Positions 1 to 11,302 of a stretch of 64,000 nt of DNA are shown in pieces (position 1 is the first letter of the stretch; every line of letters starts with the position of its first letter). The notes beneath the pieces are model-generated. The model was not told the origin of the DNA, ran no database searches, and saw only the letters and a list, made by a program, of their open reading frames with translations. Source of the DNA: Actinernus sp. WN-2022 (taxonomy: Eukaryota > Cnidaria > Anthozoa > Actiniaria > Actinernidae). Made by a program: the position numbers and the translations under genes. The DNA is taken from assembly GCA_030867875.1 (NCBI GenBank), contig JAOWCC010000655.1, positions 13,352,269 to 13,416,268 of the forward strand. The letters are read 5' to 3'.

Positions 1-538
1 TCGAATTGGCAGACACAAATTGGCAGATGAATTGGAATACAACTTCAACTCAATCGAAATTAAGCCCAACACTCGAAGATACATTTCCTATCCCCGCGCG
101 GTGTCAACAGAGTTTCTTTATAACCAACTTGGATCCTAAAATAAGACTTGAAATCCCGAGAGAGATTTTACAACAGAATTGATTTTTTTTCAGCTTTGTA
201 AGGAGCTTAAGTCTAACTTTTTTGCACCAAATAATATACTAAATATATTACGAATTACAATATTTCCGCACTGCAATGAACAGGAGTTGTTTAAAACCGT
301 GGCCGAATGGAAATAATCATTGTTGCTCAACCAGCCAACTTCAAGGCAGCTAGTTTTGCTGCTCAACTGAAGCTCAATCAACAAAGCTTTTTGTCTTTTT
401 TAACATCGGGTAGAAACCTATTGTTTTAGGCGACATTTACTCGCGTCCGTGAGATATGAATAATTATGATATGCCTTATTATATATTCAGCAAAGCGCTT
501 CTGATTGGTTGCTAGGAAATCCTTCTGGAAATACCTCA
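1..538. other. Non-coding, nothing recognised
   Basis: I see no supported gene or repeat structure here. The short open frames lack recognisable motifs. Confidence 0.5.
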
Positions 539-1010
539 TTCCCACACTGTAATTTTGACAGAGCTGATTTAGCCCTAAAGTCCAAAACAGCCCTTTTGAC
601 AGAGTACCTATTTCAGCCCCTTGTTGGGCTGTTGTGACCAAGGGGGGCTGAAATAGCTCCAAAGAAAACCAAAATGGCCCCATGACGTTTCAAAACAGTA
701 CTATAATTTTCCAAAACAGCCCCATTCAAAGTCATTTCAACACCGTACAGGGTCAAATTGTTCACAAGAGCTGTTTCAGCCCTATGTACATTCAGCCCTC
801 TCAATATTCAAAACAGCCCCCTTTTTCCCAAAACAGCCCTGGTTTAGTCATTTCAACACCGTACAGGGTCAAATTTTTCACAAGGGCTGTTTCAGCCCTA
901 TGTAACATTCAGCCCTCTCAATATTTAAAACAGCCCCCTTTTTTCCAAAACGGCCCTGGTTTAGTCATTTCAACACAGTAAAGGGTCAAATTGTACAATT
1001 GGTTGCAAAA
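539..1010 (+). repeat. Dispersed repeat rich in AAACAGCCC motifs
   Basis: The block is built of short phrases such as CAGCCC, TTTCAACACCGTACAGGGTC and AAAACAGCCCC. A unit of about 120 bp is repeated imperfectly between 720 and 990. The left edge (about 543-575, CTGTAATTTTGACAGAGCTG) recurs inverted at about 9803-9842, so the two blocks belong to one family. No coding capacity is evident; the open frame across it is a by-product of the repeat. Confidence 0.6.
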
Positions 1011-1059
1011 GCATGTACTTGTTAACTATTTATTCCCTAAATAGCTCAGTGTTGTCTCC

Positions 1060-1111
1060 ACACCCACCCCCCCCCCCCCTCCTCCCCCCCCCTCCCCCCC
1101 CCCCCCCCTCA
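1060..1111. repeat. Poly-C tract with few interruptions
   Basis: A low-complexity C-rich run interrupted by single T bases, about 270 bp upstream of the first SAM-domain exon. Its length is likely unreliable in an assembly. Confidence 0.85.
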
Positions 1112-1381
1112 AAATTCACGAAGGATCATGAATTGCTGGTCCGGTGCAGGGTATTCAGATATTATACGTATACGTTAGCTTGCTTCTTTTAATTCTATTT
1201 GTTTCTCGGAAAGACTCGCGACTGTAATTTACTCTTGGCTATAAATCACAAGCCCGGCATTCATTTTGCCTCGTTTCTTCGCTGATTTCCCCGCGTAGAG
1301 GACACTGTTCAAACAGCGGTAAGCTGAGTCATTCCGCCCTAAGTGCCGGCATCGAATCTGTCAGTAGCTGTAGGCTACGCA

Positions 1382-2076
1382 ATGTCAACGGAATTCGACC
1401 GAACCTTCTCTATAGAACAGGTCAAGAATTGGCTGGAGGAAAATAATTTCCAGCCTGACACCATCGAAAGAATTGCAAGTAAGTAAAATTATCTCAAACT
1501 GATATTGCGCTAACCGTATAGGACTCTGGCTGACTGAACGCTTAAATTTCAACTTTCACAGACAAAAATTTTCTCGACGGCGAAGATCTTGCAGGACGTT
1601 TGGAGGACGAGACTTTTAAAGTCCGACGGCTCTTTAAGAAGAAAGCAGGTAAAATTATCGAAGATGAAGGTACAGTAGTTCAGTGAACCATGTGCTTTCT
1701 TGGAATGAAACCACGTGATATGTTTTCGCGCTCTTATGCGCCGCATACAAACTCAGCGGTTGAGTGCTAGCGAGCGAGCATGCGTAGACGTTTTGGCGCA
1801 ATTATATGTAAAGAAGCAACGAGGAGCAACGGCACTGCAAACTTCTACAGTTTTGGCGTTTTATCTCGTGCAGAATTATCTTTTTTCAGCAATATTCAGT
1901 TTTTAAATAACTACAATATAACTTTTCAACTTTAAATTTGTATATTCGTATGTATTATTAGTTCATGTGTGTTTTTTTTGTACATTTCAGACTCCCCGTC
2001 TTCCCAGAAGAATGCTACGACTGATGATGGGATTAATATGGCGATCTCTCTGCCGACTCCCATGCCAGGTCATTGA
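1382..2076 (+). pseudogene. SAM-like domain exons of a decayed multi-exon gene
   Basis: Three exons can be chained. Exon 1 (1382-1478) starts at ATG and ends before GTAAGT. Exon 2 (1562-1648) follows CACAG and precedes GTAAAA. Exon 3 begins at 1991 after TTTCAG. Phases match (97 nt, then 87 nt). The first about 60 residues look like a SAM domain: a tryptophan-led helix (NWLEENNF) and an FLDGEDLAG turn. Known SAM domains mediate protein or RNA contacts. Exon 3 reaches a TGA at 2074-2076; the next stretch (SNSDQDSLSGSQ, donor at about 2120) is in another frame, which points to a frameshift. Downstream coiled-coil and kinase-like exons suggest an original SAM - coiled coil - kinase protein. It could instead be a short 89-residue protein. 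Confidence 0.5.
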
Positions 2077-2434
2077 TAACTCTTCCAATTCTGATCAAGA
2101 CAGTCTATCCGGTTCACAAGGTATGGTTGTAAAGTCGGTAAAATACTACTGTTTTCCGCGTATTATATTGTACGTTCAAACGTCGTGTTACCGCCGTGTC
2201 GAACTATTAATATTATACGGCGGTAGCACTAGCACGACGTTTGAATTACCAAAATGTTTTAGCATATTGTTTAAAATTTAGCTGGATATTTTCACTAGTA
2301 GTCACAATCTACACATCATCCGCTATAGCTATATATAAGATTTATTCCACACTAATTCGCCAGAAGAGGGGGGGGGGGGTATGGGGATGGGGATGGGGAT
2401 GGTTACAGTTATTAAACGGAATAGCCCAATAGAA

Positions 2435-3350
2435 TCTTATTAGTTACATGCATTGCTCGTCACGTATCTAATGCTGTTATTTGCTTCATATTAATTTTGT
2501 TAAATTTGTCTGCATATAATTATTGTATTAATGTGTGACTGAGGAATATGCATTATGAGTGCAAAGCCTTGTGTTTTGGAATCTCATTACTAACATGCAT
2601 TGCTCGTCACGTATCTAATGCTGATATTTGCTTCATATTAATTTTGTTAAATCTGTCTGCATATAATTATTGTACTGTATGAATATGTGAACGAGGAATA
2701 TGCATTATGAGTGCAAAGCCTTGTGTTTTGGAATCTCATTACTAACATGCATTGCTCGTCACGTATCTAATGCTGATATTTGCTTCATATTAATTTTGTT
2801 AAATCTGTCTGCATATAATTATTGTACTGTATGAATATGTGACTGAGGAATATGCATTATGAGTGCAAAGCCTTGTGTTTTGGAATCTCACTACTAACAT
2901 GCATTGCTCGTCACGTATCTAATGTTGATATTTGCTTCATATTAATTTTGTTAAATCTGTCTGCATATAATTATTGTACTGTATGAATATGTGACTGAGG
3001 AATATGCATTATGAGTGCAAAGCCTTGTGTTTTGGAATCTCATTACTAACATGCATTGCTCGTCACGTATCTAATGCTGATATTTGCTTCATATTTGTTA
3101 AATGTGTCTGTACATAATTAATATTCTATTAATGTGTGACTGAGGAATATGCATTATGAGTGCAAAGCCTTGTGTTTTGGAATCTCATTACTAACATGCA
3201 TTGCTCGTCACATCTAATGCTGATATTTGCTTCATATTAATTTTGTTAAATCTGTCTGCATATAATTATTGTATGAATTTTTTTTTTACGTGACTGAGGA
3301 ATATGCATTATGAGTGCAAAGCCTTGTGTTTTGGAATCACATTAGTTACA
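2435..3350 (+). repeat. 152-bp minisatellite, about six copies
   Basis: The landmark CATGCATTGCTCGTCACG recurs at 2447, 2594, 2746, 2898, 3050 and (shortened) 3195, with a final weak copy at about 3349. Spacing is 147, 152, 152, 152, 145 and 154 bp. Units share GAGGAATATGCATTATGAG and GCAAAGCCTTGTGTTTTGG. It lies in what would be an intron of the SAM/kinase relic. Confidence 0.9.
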
Positions 3351-3415
3351 TGTACATGTATTTCTTGTCGCATTTTACCCAATGTAAATAATAATGCTGA
3401 CATTGCTAATAATTA

Positions 3416-3759
3416 CAGGGTTAGAAAAAAATCGAAGACACACTTGCCCTCTGAGTGATTCCAAATTGTACTTGCCCGATTCCTCTTCTCAGTTGCCCAA
3501 ACCATTTTCTTGGGATTCAAAAAGTATTGTCTTATCTGTAAAAACATGTACAGTACAATTGTAGCCATAAAAACATGTAGATTTATCCCTCCCTGAAAAT
3601 AATGTTTTCAAGCAAAAGATCTACCCTTTAGAAATCTTGCATTCAGTAAGGGGCTCAGTGGCTCCACTTGCCTGCTGTACAAGTGTGATTTTCTAGCACT
3701 TGCCCAATGTTGTTTAGCACTCGTCCTGACGAGCGGACGAGTGGCTTCTTCAAACCCTG
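3416..3759. mobile_element. CAGGGTT-ended MITE with 5-bp target duplication
   Basis: A 344-bp segment starts CAGGGTT and ends AAACCCTG. It is flanked by AATTA at 3411-3415 and again at 3760-3764. It has no coding capacity. The inside carries repeated CTTGCCC motifs. The termini resemble the small element at 60686-60794, which also has a 5-bp flanking repeat. Confidence 0.6.
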
Positions 3760-3966
3760 AATTACATGTTTGAATAGGACATTAAGCATTTTTGGGTCTG
3801 ATACCCCTAAAATGGGTCTGTATGTTTGGACTTTGACTGAGTAAAGGCTTTGCATTTATCTGTGTTGCATGTAAATGACTGAAAGTGGTTGAGACCTTAA
3901 TATGCTTTGTTGGAATTAAAGACAGTTGGTTGTGTTACTGATGTTTCTTTTTTCATTTTCTTTTTA

Positions 3967-4140
3967 GAAATGGTTGTCTGTCTGCAAAAGGAAGAAACAA
4001 CTAAATTAAAAGCCGAAAAAAGTGCTGTTGAGGAATCAATGTAACACAAGTGAAAAATTGAAAATTATGTACATATATAACAAGCATGAAAAGTTGAAGC
4101 ACTTGTTAGCTACTATGAAATCTGAAAACTAATAACCATT
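3967..4140 (+). pseudogene. Coiled-coil exon remnant
   Basis: After a TTTTTAG acceptor the frame reads a lysine/glutamate-rich coiled coil (LQKEETTKLKAEKSAVEE). It then meets a TAA at about 4042 and continues in other frames with the same style (KHEKLKHLLATMKSEN). The composition and position fit a coiled-coil linker between the SAM exons upstream and the kinase-like exon downstream. In-frame stops and frame changes make this a decayed copy. Confidence 0.45.
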
Positions 4141-4395
4141 AAGTCAAAGTTAGTGCATTCAATTAGGACTGAACAGCTTAGACATATAAAGGACAAATAC
4201 AGTAATGATACTCTTCTTGGTGAAGGGAGGTTTGGACTTTGTAAGCTTATGAGTTTGGATATCTCAGGAGAAACAATACTAGTTGCAGTTAAGCAATACT
4301 CTTCTTTGTGAAGGGAGGTTTGGACTTTGTAAGCTTATGAGTTTGGATATCTTATGATCAGGAGAAGCATTCCTAGTTGCAGTTAAGCAATCAAC
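4141..4395 (+). pseudogene. Protein-kinase glycine-loop exon, internally duplicated
   Basis: The frame from 4141 reads KDKYSNDTLLGEGRFGLCKL and then ILVAVKQ. This is the GxGxFG nucleotide loop followed by the VAxK lysine of the protein-kinase N-lobe. A segment of about 88 bp containing the loop and lysine is repeated (landmarks at 4208 and 4296). The second copy has an in-frame stop and ends in VAVKQ again before the similarity fades. No kinase C-lobe (HRD, DFG) is visible within the window. I infer that this belonged to the same gene as the SAM exons. Confidence 0.55.
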
Positions 4396-4736
4396 AATTC
4401 CACTCCAAAAAAGGTTGTTAATTAGGGGAAGCTTCTTTCCTAACTCAACTCTCGCATCCAGCATTTCCTTTTGTTTTTGGTGTTGCATTGAATAGCCATA
4501 TGTTAGTTTTAGAGTTTTGTGAAATTTCTGAAGGGCAGAGACATGTAATATGCAATTTTTTTAGCAGAGCTGGCTCCATATTTTAATGGAATATATGTTG
4601 TGAAGGTTTTGATTATCTAGAGGCTCAACTGTAATGCAGACACCACAATCCTGTCCTTTCAGTGCCTGTATTAAAGATAGTGAGGCTCAGCTATTCTTTG
4701 TCTATGATGAATCAATTATATCATTCCTCTTCTAGA

Positions 4737-4827
4737 AATAAAGAACAGCAAACTCAACTCGACAAACTGCTGAAACAAAAATGTGGGAAGAAGGGCTCAC
4801 AGGAAGAGGTTTTCACTCTCTTAGCAG
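4737..4827 (+). pseudogene. Short coiled-coil exon with splice sites
   Basis: TTCTAG precedes a lysine/glutamine-rich stretch (KEQQTQLDKLLKQKCGKK) that ends exactly at a GTAAGT donor. The intact splice signals suggest a true exon of the relic gene; the function is unknown. Confidence 0.4.
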
Positions 4828-5183
4828 TAAGTATCTTACATGTGCAGTAGGTACCGTAATTCCTCTATTAAGCCACCTGATGCTTATTTAATTCCAGGCA
4901 CATTTGAGGGGGGGGGGGCTTATTTAATTTCAATAGGTTATCAGTTTACTCATTTTATTGCAAGCCATGAGTACCTTCCCATAATCAAAATGTCCAAATT
5001 AACTATGTGTACATGTACATCGAATTAAACATTAATTATCACCATGATACTGTATGTGCGGTAGTGATGTACTGGTAATACTGTCAGTTATTGTGTCTAT
5101 TTTGAGGTGGGATGGGGAGGGGCATAAAAGAGAGGAGGGGCTTAATAAATTTTGTGCCATAAAAAGAATCGAAGGGGGTTTAA

Positions 5184-6821
5184 GGGCCCATTGACATATT
5201 TAAATCGGCCGTTGCTAGGGAAAGTTTGAAGCCTCGTAAAACCCGGAAAATTAAAGAGTGGGCAATGATTATTGTCAAGGTGACTCCTAGGGTAAAGTCT
5301 TGTAGTCTGATGACGTCATCAAGTGACGTCATGATGACGTCATCAAAATCAGAAAATTTCTAAACTCTCCAAGGATTTTTGATCTACTTGTAATTTATGA
5401 ATATTTTCCGAACCTACGAATAAAGGCGCATAAAACCGAGCATGCGTTTGGCATTACGACAAAAATTGAAGATTTTACAACACTTTTCAGTCCAATTTTA
5501 AGCATTTTTGGCGAATGAAAAGCCATAACTTTGGCATTTATTGCCGGTTTCCAAAATCCATGCTCGATTTTGTGGAGAACGTAGTCAACAACATTTTAAC
5601 GGGAAAAAGTTTGGTGTTTAGTGAAAGCGCGCAAAATGTTTAGGATTTTTAGAAACCGGAAGTTAAGAAATTAACGCATGCGCAAAAGTGCCTGTTTTGT
5701 GGACGTGAAATAGTCGCAGAACTATTGTTGCAGTAAAGTCTACAATAATTGGTCGAACAGGATGTGCATTTTCTCCTATTTCCTCCGACAATGGCTAGTT
5801 TTGGGGCTTGGCTGAATACTCCAGTCTGCAATGAGCTAGCTTGATTGTCTGCAATGAGCTTTGGACTGTGTGGCACATGCCAGGAACCCATTTCGCGGCA
5901 AACCGAAGAGCCAATAGAAATCGAACTAAAATTAGACCGAGATTCGACAACTTTCACTTGAAGTTGATCTCGTGGCGTTCACAACAGTTTGTTTTTCGAC
6001 ATCAAAAATACTTTTTTAAGGATGAAAACTGACCTGTATTTTAATTTGTGGCACTAAGGTTCAATCACAACTTTACCAGGACCCCGGAGGCATTATCTGG
6101 AGACAAAAGTGTGCATGTTTGTGGACGATTTGAGTTGAAAACCTGCCGGTCGAAAATTACTCGACTTCTTGAGTGGCCGCACTTTTCTTCGTGTTTTTAG
6201 AGGCCATGTTCTCGCTGGAAGCAGCCATTTCAGCTTCTATATCTTTGACAACTACTATAGATGTTCTTTCAATCTATCCACAGCGGGAAGAGCTCGGCTA
6301 CATCTGAGAGTCCAATACAAGTTTGCATTCTCATTCATCGGCTTTCACTCATCACTGTGTTGGCGGCGCTGTACGCTTGCCGTTACTTTTTTGCTCGGTA
6401 CAAATTATTATTTCCCTTTCTCTAGGTTCAAGTACAGTTAGGCGCCTTTCGAGTCCTGAACGATTCCTTCAAAATTATCGGACTGAGTTTCTTGTCAAGT
6501 ATTATTTTCTTTCACACAATAAACCAAGCTTTTCATTTTCCAGCCGGCGACAAAAGGCTTGCTCCGACTTTTGAACACTTTACTTCATTCATTCATGAAA
6601 ACCTTTCAGGTAAACCACGAATAAAACTTATAAACATGTGTAAGTATTAAAACTATCGGGTGGCCGGTGGACACGCATAAAACTAAACTGAGAAAACAGC
6701 CGACTCGTATCGCCCAAGTCGGCTGTTTTCTCAGGTTAGCATAAATCGGAAGTCAAAATCGCATCTGCTCCTGCGAGCATAGCAACGGTGTTTCGTAGCA
6801 ACGGAATATGTCAATGGGCCC
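5184..6821. mobile_element. TTAA-flanked non-autonomous DNA transposon, 1.6 kb
   Basis: Ends are inverted: GGGCCCATTGACATATT at 5184 and its complement ending at 6821, each abutted by TTAA (5180-5183, 6822-6825). A TTAA duplication is known for piggyBac and Kolobok elements; which one applies cannot be told from the ends. No transposase is present. Near the left end three TGACGTCA octamers lie within 32 bp (5311, 5324, 5335). Near the right end a perfect 18-bp hairpin stem occurs at 6688-6705/6717-6734. Confidence 0.8.
6688..6734. repeat. Perfect 18-bp stem hairpin
   Basis: CTGAGAAAACAGCCGACT is followed by an 11-base loop and its exact complement. It lies inside the TTAA element and may be the end of a smaller nested foldback. 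Confidence 0.9.
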
Positions 6822-7150
6822 TTAATAGAGGATTTACAGTACACGTACAAAAAAATATATTTACTCGATTAGATGGCAGGTCTCGAATTAACGCCGGTCT
6901 CATATAAATGCCAGGTCGACGAGGCCGAATTTTAAATAGAAGCCAGGGGCATCTATTCGATTGTACCGAGCCACCTTAAACAATAGTACGTACATGTGTT
7001 CCATTCCCTCTCGTTTTATAACTAAAGGTTTACAGTTACTTCAACTTTGGACTCATGATATTATTGTTAACTGTACACATATGAAAAAGTGGTCCTCGTG
7101 TACTTTTTGTAAATTATATTTGATGCCAGCTCTTATTGTTTCTTGCATAG

Positions 7151-8560
7151 GAACAAACCTATTGAAGAGGAGGTATGCAAGTTTGTCCAGCCTCAAGTTG
7201 TGGCAGTTGGAGAGCTTTATGATATGGATAATTTGTATATTGTTTGAGAGGGAAGCATACTACCAAAACAGGTAGAGTGGAAACTGAGCTCGAAAAGAGG
7301 TCGATATGTTGCCCGTGATTCTTCAACGAATTGGTACAGATACGGCATCAAAATGTCCGGGCCAGACTTTGGCAGTTATTCTGTTGAAATATACAGTTTT
7401 AGAAGTCTTGATCAGAGCTTCGAGTTGAAATGGGGAATAAATCTTCCTTTATATGGAGTAAAAATATATATTCTTAGCATAACACAGCCATGCCGACTAT
7501 TGGCAAATCTCTAAATCTGATTGGCTAGACCAGTGACTTCAACCGTTCGATAGATGTCATGGGCACAAGATCTGACTGGTGTGTGCAGGACAAACATTGA
7601 TTGTTTAGCAAGGTTTTCTCGATGTTAGTCGATTGCTATTAAGTTGATAGAATGATAGCTATGTTATGCTAACACAATCCACTTTACCAAAAAAGATGGC
7701 AGCCGGTACATTTACCCACAATTCTTAGTGTGCAGAAAACCTAAAATTCCCCATAAAAGAGGGGTGGAGAAACCCTTCAAACTATGCAGGTATAAGGCTG
7801 TTAACAAAGTGATAACTTTCATGCAAGTAAACAATTTCTATTTGTTGTGGTGGCTGATTTAGGTTCGCAAGGAATTGTGGTTAAATGTACTGCCACCATG
7901 TTTTTTGGTATGGTGGATTAGACTGGCTCGCTCTCGGTTTTTATCGACTTTGATAGTTGTATCGGGGCTGTGCCCCTCGCCAACTATCAGTTGATAAAAC
8001 CCTTTAGCTTGCAGTCTAATTGTTAAATAGGTGGAGCCAGGATTTTGAAAAGGAGGGGTCCTGCCCCCCAAAAGGGGAGGTCAGGTATAGTTTTGAGCAT
8101 TTTTGGGAACTTTCAATAGAACATTTAAAAGAATAATTCTCAAGAAGTGGGAGGAAAATGGGAATGGAACCCCTAGACCCCCCCCCCCCCCCCCCCCCAA
8201 GATCTCCCACTGCTATTTTAAAAGTTTATGCTTTATATAAACTAAGAAACCTTGGTACACTTTATTTCATATAGGATTTTGTGCCGTCAAATTTTTACAC
8301 GAATAATGGTCATCGAGACAGAGTCGCCCAAGATCGAAAGCTTGTGATTTTTCTCAGACACTTCCCTAGAAGAGCTAACATTCCTTTATGTTTTGACTTG
8401 TAGACATATCAAGAGTGAGTGGCGAGACATCAACCTTTTTTCGAGCTCAGTTTCCACTCTACCTGTTTTTGGTAGTAATGTACACCCTTCCTAGCCACAA
8501 TATTGTAGATGCCATCTTTGGTTTGTTGCCCTGTTTTTTTGTTTTTTACATCTTCCCTAC
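7151..8560 (+). pseudogene. Conserved exon split by a TA-flanked transposon
   Basis: After a TGCATAG acceptor the frame reads EEEVCKFVQPQVVAVGELYD. It has a TGA where the paralogous copy near 8.95 kb has Cys, then breaks at 7258. It resumes at 8478 with YTLPSHNIVDAIFGLL. Comparison with the uninterrupted copy shows that 7260-8475 is an inserted element. I do not recognise the protein. The hydrophobic end could be a membrane-contacting helix. The exon may belong to the SAM/kinase relic or to a second gene. Confidence 0.5.
7260..8475. mobile_element. TA-flanked transposon (Tc1/mariner-type target), 1.2 kb
   Basis: The ends are inverted repeats of about 38 bp: CTACCAAAACAGGTAGAGTG at the left and the complement ending CTACCTGTTTTTGGTAG at 8475. 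TA flanks both sides (7258-7259, 8476-8477). The uninterrupted paralogue at 8905-9030 shows the original site with one TA, so the insertion and duplication are directly supported. There is no transposase. The inside contains a poly-C run at about 8179-8198. Confidence 0.85.
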
Positions 8561-8775
8561 AGGGGACAGCAATTCTCTCATTTATTGAGCAATACTCCTA
8601 GCCACAATACTCCTAGTCACAATATTGTAGATGCCATCTTCGGTTTGTTGGCCTGTTTTTTTTTACATCTTACTTACAGGGGACAGCAATTCTCTCATTT
8701 CTTGAGCAATACTCCCTCATTGTACTGGGAAGGAAAAAGACTGGTGTCTGTTGCATCATTTTGTACTGTCAAAGG
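8491..8775 (+). pseudogene. Tandemly duplicated exon ends (about 120 bp) plus next exon
   Basis: The phrase CACAATATTGTAGATGCCATCTT and the following TTCTCTCATTT...GAGCAATACTCC occur twice, at about 8499-8592 and 8618-8712. The second copy leads from a TTACTTACAG acceptor into an exon reading ILSFLEQYSLIVLG and VSVASFCT, closed by a GTACGA donor at about 8776. A local duplication has doubled the exon junction. The gene is unrecognised. Confidence 0.5.
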
Positions 8776-8904
8776 TACGAATTTAATACTTGCAAGTTTT
8801 GGGAAAATATATTAAAATACACCCAAGAGTCTTTTCCTTCCAAAGATTGCTCAAGAATCAAAGGGAATTTGGATTTTTAAAGTCAATAGCAAAGAACTGA
8901 ATTA

Positions 8905-9120
8905 AGTTGCCTCAAGATGTGGCAGTCCGAGAGCTTTATGATATGGACAATTTGTATATTGCTTGTGAGGGAAGCATAATGTACACCCTTCCTAGCCACA
9001 AAATCGTAGATACCATCTTTGGTTTGTTGGCCTGTTTTTATGTTTTTAACATAATTATCTTACTCACAGGGGAGAGACTCTTAGTGTCTGTTGCATAATT
9101 TTGCAATGCACCGGCAAAGG
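8905..9120 (+). pseudogene. Second, uninterrupted copy of the conserved exon
   Basis: The frame reads VAVRELYDMDNLYIACEGSI and YTLPSHKIVDTIFGLLACF. This is the intact paralogue of the exon at 7151-8560. A following ACTCACAG acceptor starts a second short exon ending at CAAAG before GTATGA (about 9120). This copy gives the pre-insertion sequence for the TA element. Confidence 0.55.
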
Positions 9121-9387
9121 TATGAATTAAATATTTGCAAGTTTTGGGAATGGACACAAGGGTCTTTATTTTCCTTCTTTTTTTTTATAACGATGTGGCC
9201 TTTTATAATCTCAGTATAAAGTATAATCTTCCAGGGCACAAACAGCATTTGTTATTGCTATTTTATAGGTGATCTTCAATTTCAATTAAAGTGGCAATTC
9301 ATTTTAAATCTTAAGTTGTTGTCTCAATTGATTATTTGTATTTCTAAAATCTGTATTTAAATTTGCGAAGTCATCCAGTGTAAATGA

Positions 9388-9845
9388 TTACAGAATACGA
9401 ACAGCCCTGATGGGGTCGCTGCAACCCCATTTGCGGTAGTGACCTACTCTACCCCCAATCAAGTCCAAATCAGAAACATTAAAAACCATTTTGGCACTGC
9501 TAAATGGGTCAAATCAGTCCTTGTTACAGAATACAAACAGCCCTGATGGGGGTCGAAACAACCCAATTTGAGGTGTTATTTTAGCCCTTTCAAAATCCAA
9601 TTCAGTACCTTTAAAATCCAATTCAGAACCTCTCAAAAGCATTTCAGACCCTTCGAATTTCAAAACAGTACCAAACAGGGTTCATTTCAGCCCTAATGGA
9701 AGGGGTCAAATCAGCGCCCCAAAAAGGGCCAAATCAGCTCTAACTATTATGTCTGAAACAGACTTAAAAAAGGTGCCATATTTTACTCACCGATTCGGCC
9801 CCATTTTTGGGGCTAAATCAGCTCTGTCAAAATTACAGTGCATAC
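9388..9845 (-). repeat. Inverted partner of the AAACAGCCC repeat block
   Basis: GTTACAGAATACAAACAGCC-type phrases occur at about 9388 and 9530. Its right edge is the complement of the left edge of the 539-1010 block. The two blocks therefore bracket the SAM/kinase relic in opposite orientation. Confidence 0.6.
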
Positions 9846-10354
9846 TTGCTCTTGGGCCTGTCAATTACTGTCATCTAACTCGTCATGGGACTAACTGAAA
9901 TCCCAAAGCTCTTTAAGAGATTTCAATAGACCCTGGGTAAATAGCTAAACTCGGTAACAGTAAAAGATCACCGCAAAATCAATTTGCCGTGGCTACTTGG
10001 GTTATACGTTTTTCCGCACGAAGTTTCCAAACCTAATTCGTTTGCGTTCGAGGTTTGACTCATGTCATAATTAAAATGGAGTATAATGTCTGCATAGCCT
10101 AAGTCAAATTCAGCAAGCTTTATTTTTATTCGTGCCATAGTTGTGAAACTAGTTAAATAAAAGTGAACCTCGGCATTGTTCGCACGAGCTATCCAAGCGA
10201 AAGATTTCAAACTCCATACAAGCTATAAAGGTTTGATCACTTACTTTGAAAGCGCACCATAAAAATGTGTGGAAACAGTTCTGTAATTTTGTAGCTTTAA
10301 AATCAAAATACGAGTTGGTTCAGATCACAGCACTTTACTAAACATAAAATTATA

Positions 10355-10735
10355 CAATCCGTCTGTTTAATCGCTTGTAATGCGCTCTTGATTTGTGAAC
10401 TTGCTTTCTTCGGTTAAGTTTTGTCATTTCACAAAGCGCATTGGTTTTGTACCAAAGATAAAGTGCCGCTTAACTATAATACTGATCAGAAGCTGGTCCT
10501 CAGTAATGCCGAATATTCATTTTCGGATAACTTTGCTTCTAGGCCACACATAACCTTGGGAAAAGTCTCGTTTTAAAGCTTAAGACATAAACAATCCGTC
10601 TGATTAATCGCTTATGATGCGCTCTTGATTTCTGAACTTGATTTCTTCGTTTAAGTCTTGTCATTTCACAAAGCGCGTTGGTTTTATACCAAAGGCAAAG
10701 TGCCGCTTAACTATGATCAGAAGCTGGTCCTAAAT
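10355..10735. repeat. About 145-bp duplication
   Basis: A unit beginning CAATCCGTCTG and ending AGAAGCTGGTCCT occurs at about 10358-10500 and again at about 10591-10732. It holds no open frame of note. Flanking sequence from 9846 to 11110 shows nothing else I can support, apart from short TTCGCTCG repeats near 10870-10935. Confidence 0.8.
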
Positions 10736-11110
10736 GATAAAGTGTGCGAGCCGATGTTTACAAAAGTCATTCAGCCTATATCAACTGTATGACGGAATTT
10801 ATTATGCTTCTTTCGTTTAATTCTATACAAGTATATGCTTTCGGGGCACGGATTCGTTCACAACCTGAAAATTCGCTCGCAAAACACAAATTCGCTCGCA
10901 AAAAAAAAGCAGATTCGCTCGAAAAACACGGATTCGATCAACTTATAAACTATCAGAAATTCGACTGCAAAGTCGCTTTTAGTGCGTTTATTTTCTGATG
11001 CAGCTCCAATGGCCATGCATTTATCTTTGTTCACTCCTTCCGCGAAGATAATAACTTTCAAAAGCCGGCCGGCGCTACCCTAAAATAGTTAACCGACTCA
11101 TTAGACTTAA

Positions 11111-11302
11111 GCGTAGTCCACACGAGCAAGTTTTCCTTGACAAGTTTTCCCTTGACAAGTTTTATTTGCTCGTGTACACGACGAAAAATGACAAGTTTTG
11201 CCTTGACAAGTCTCCTTGTTGAAAAACTGGCGTGCCAGTTATTGAACAAGGCAACTTGTCAAGGAAAACTTGTCAAGGAAAACTTGCTCGTGTGGACTAC
11301 GC
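11111..11302. mobile_element. 192-bp foldback MITE
   Basis: The element begins GCGTAGTCCACACGAGCAAG and ends with its complement. TTGACAAG and CTTGTCAAG repeats fill both arms. No clear target duplication is seen. The next 760 bp (11303-12065) are AT-rich and featureless. Confidence 0.8.

Noticed and set aside
682..981. 99-codon plus-strand frame
   Set aside because: It covers the AAACAGCCC repeat and reads repeated peptides; no domain.
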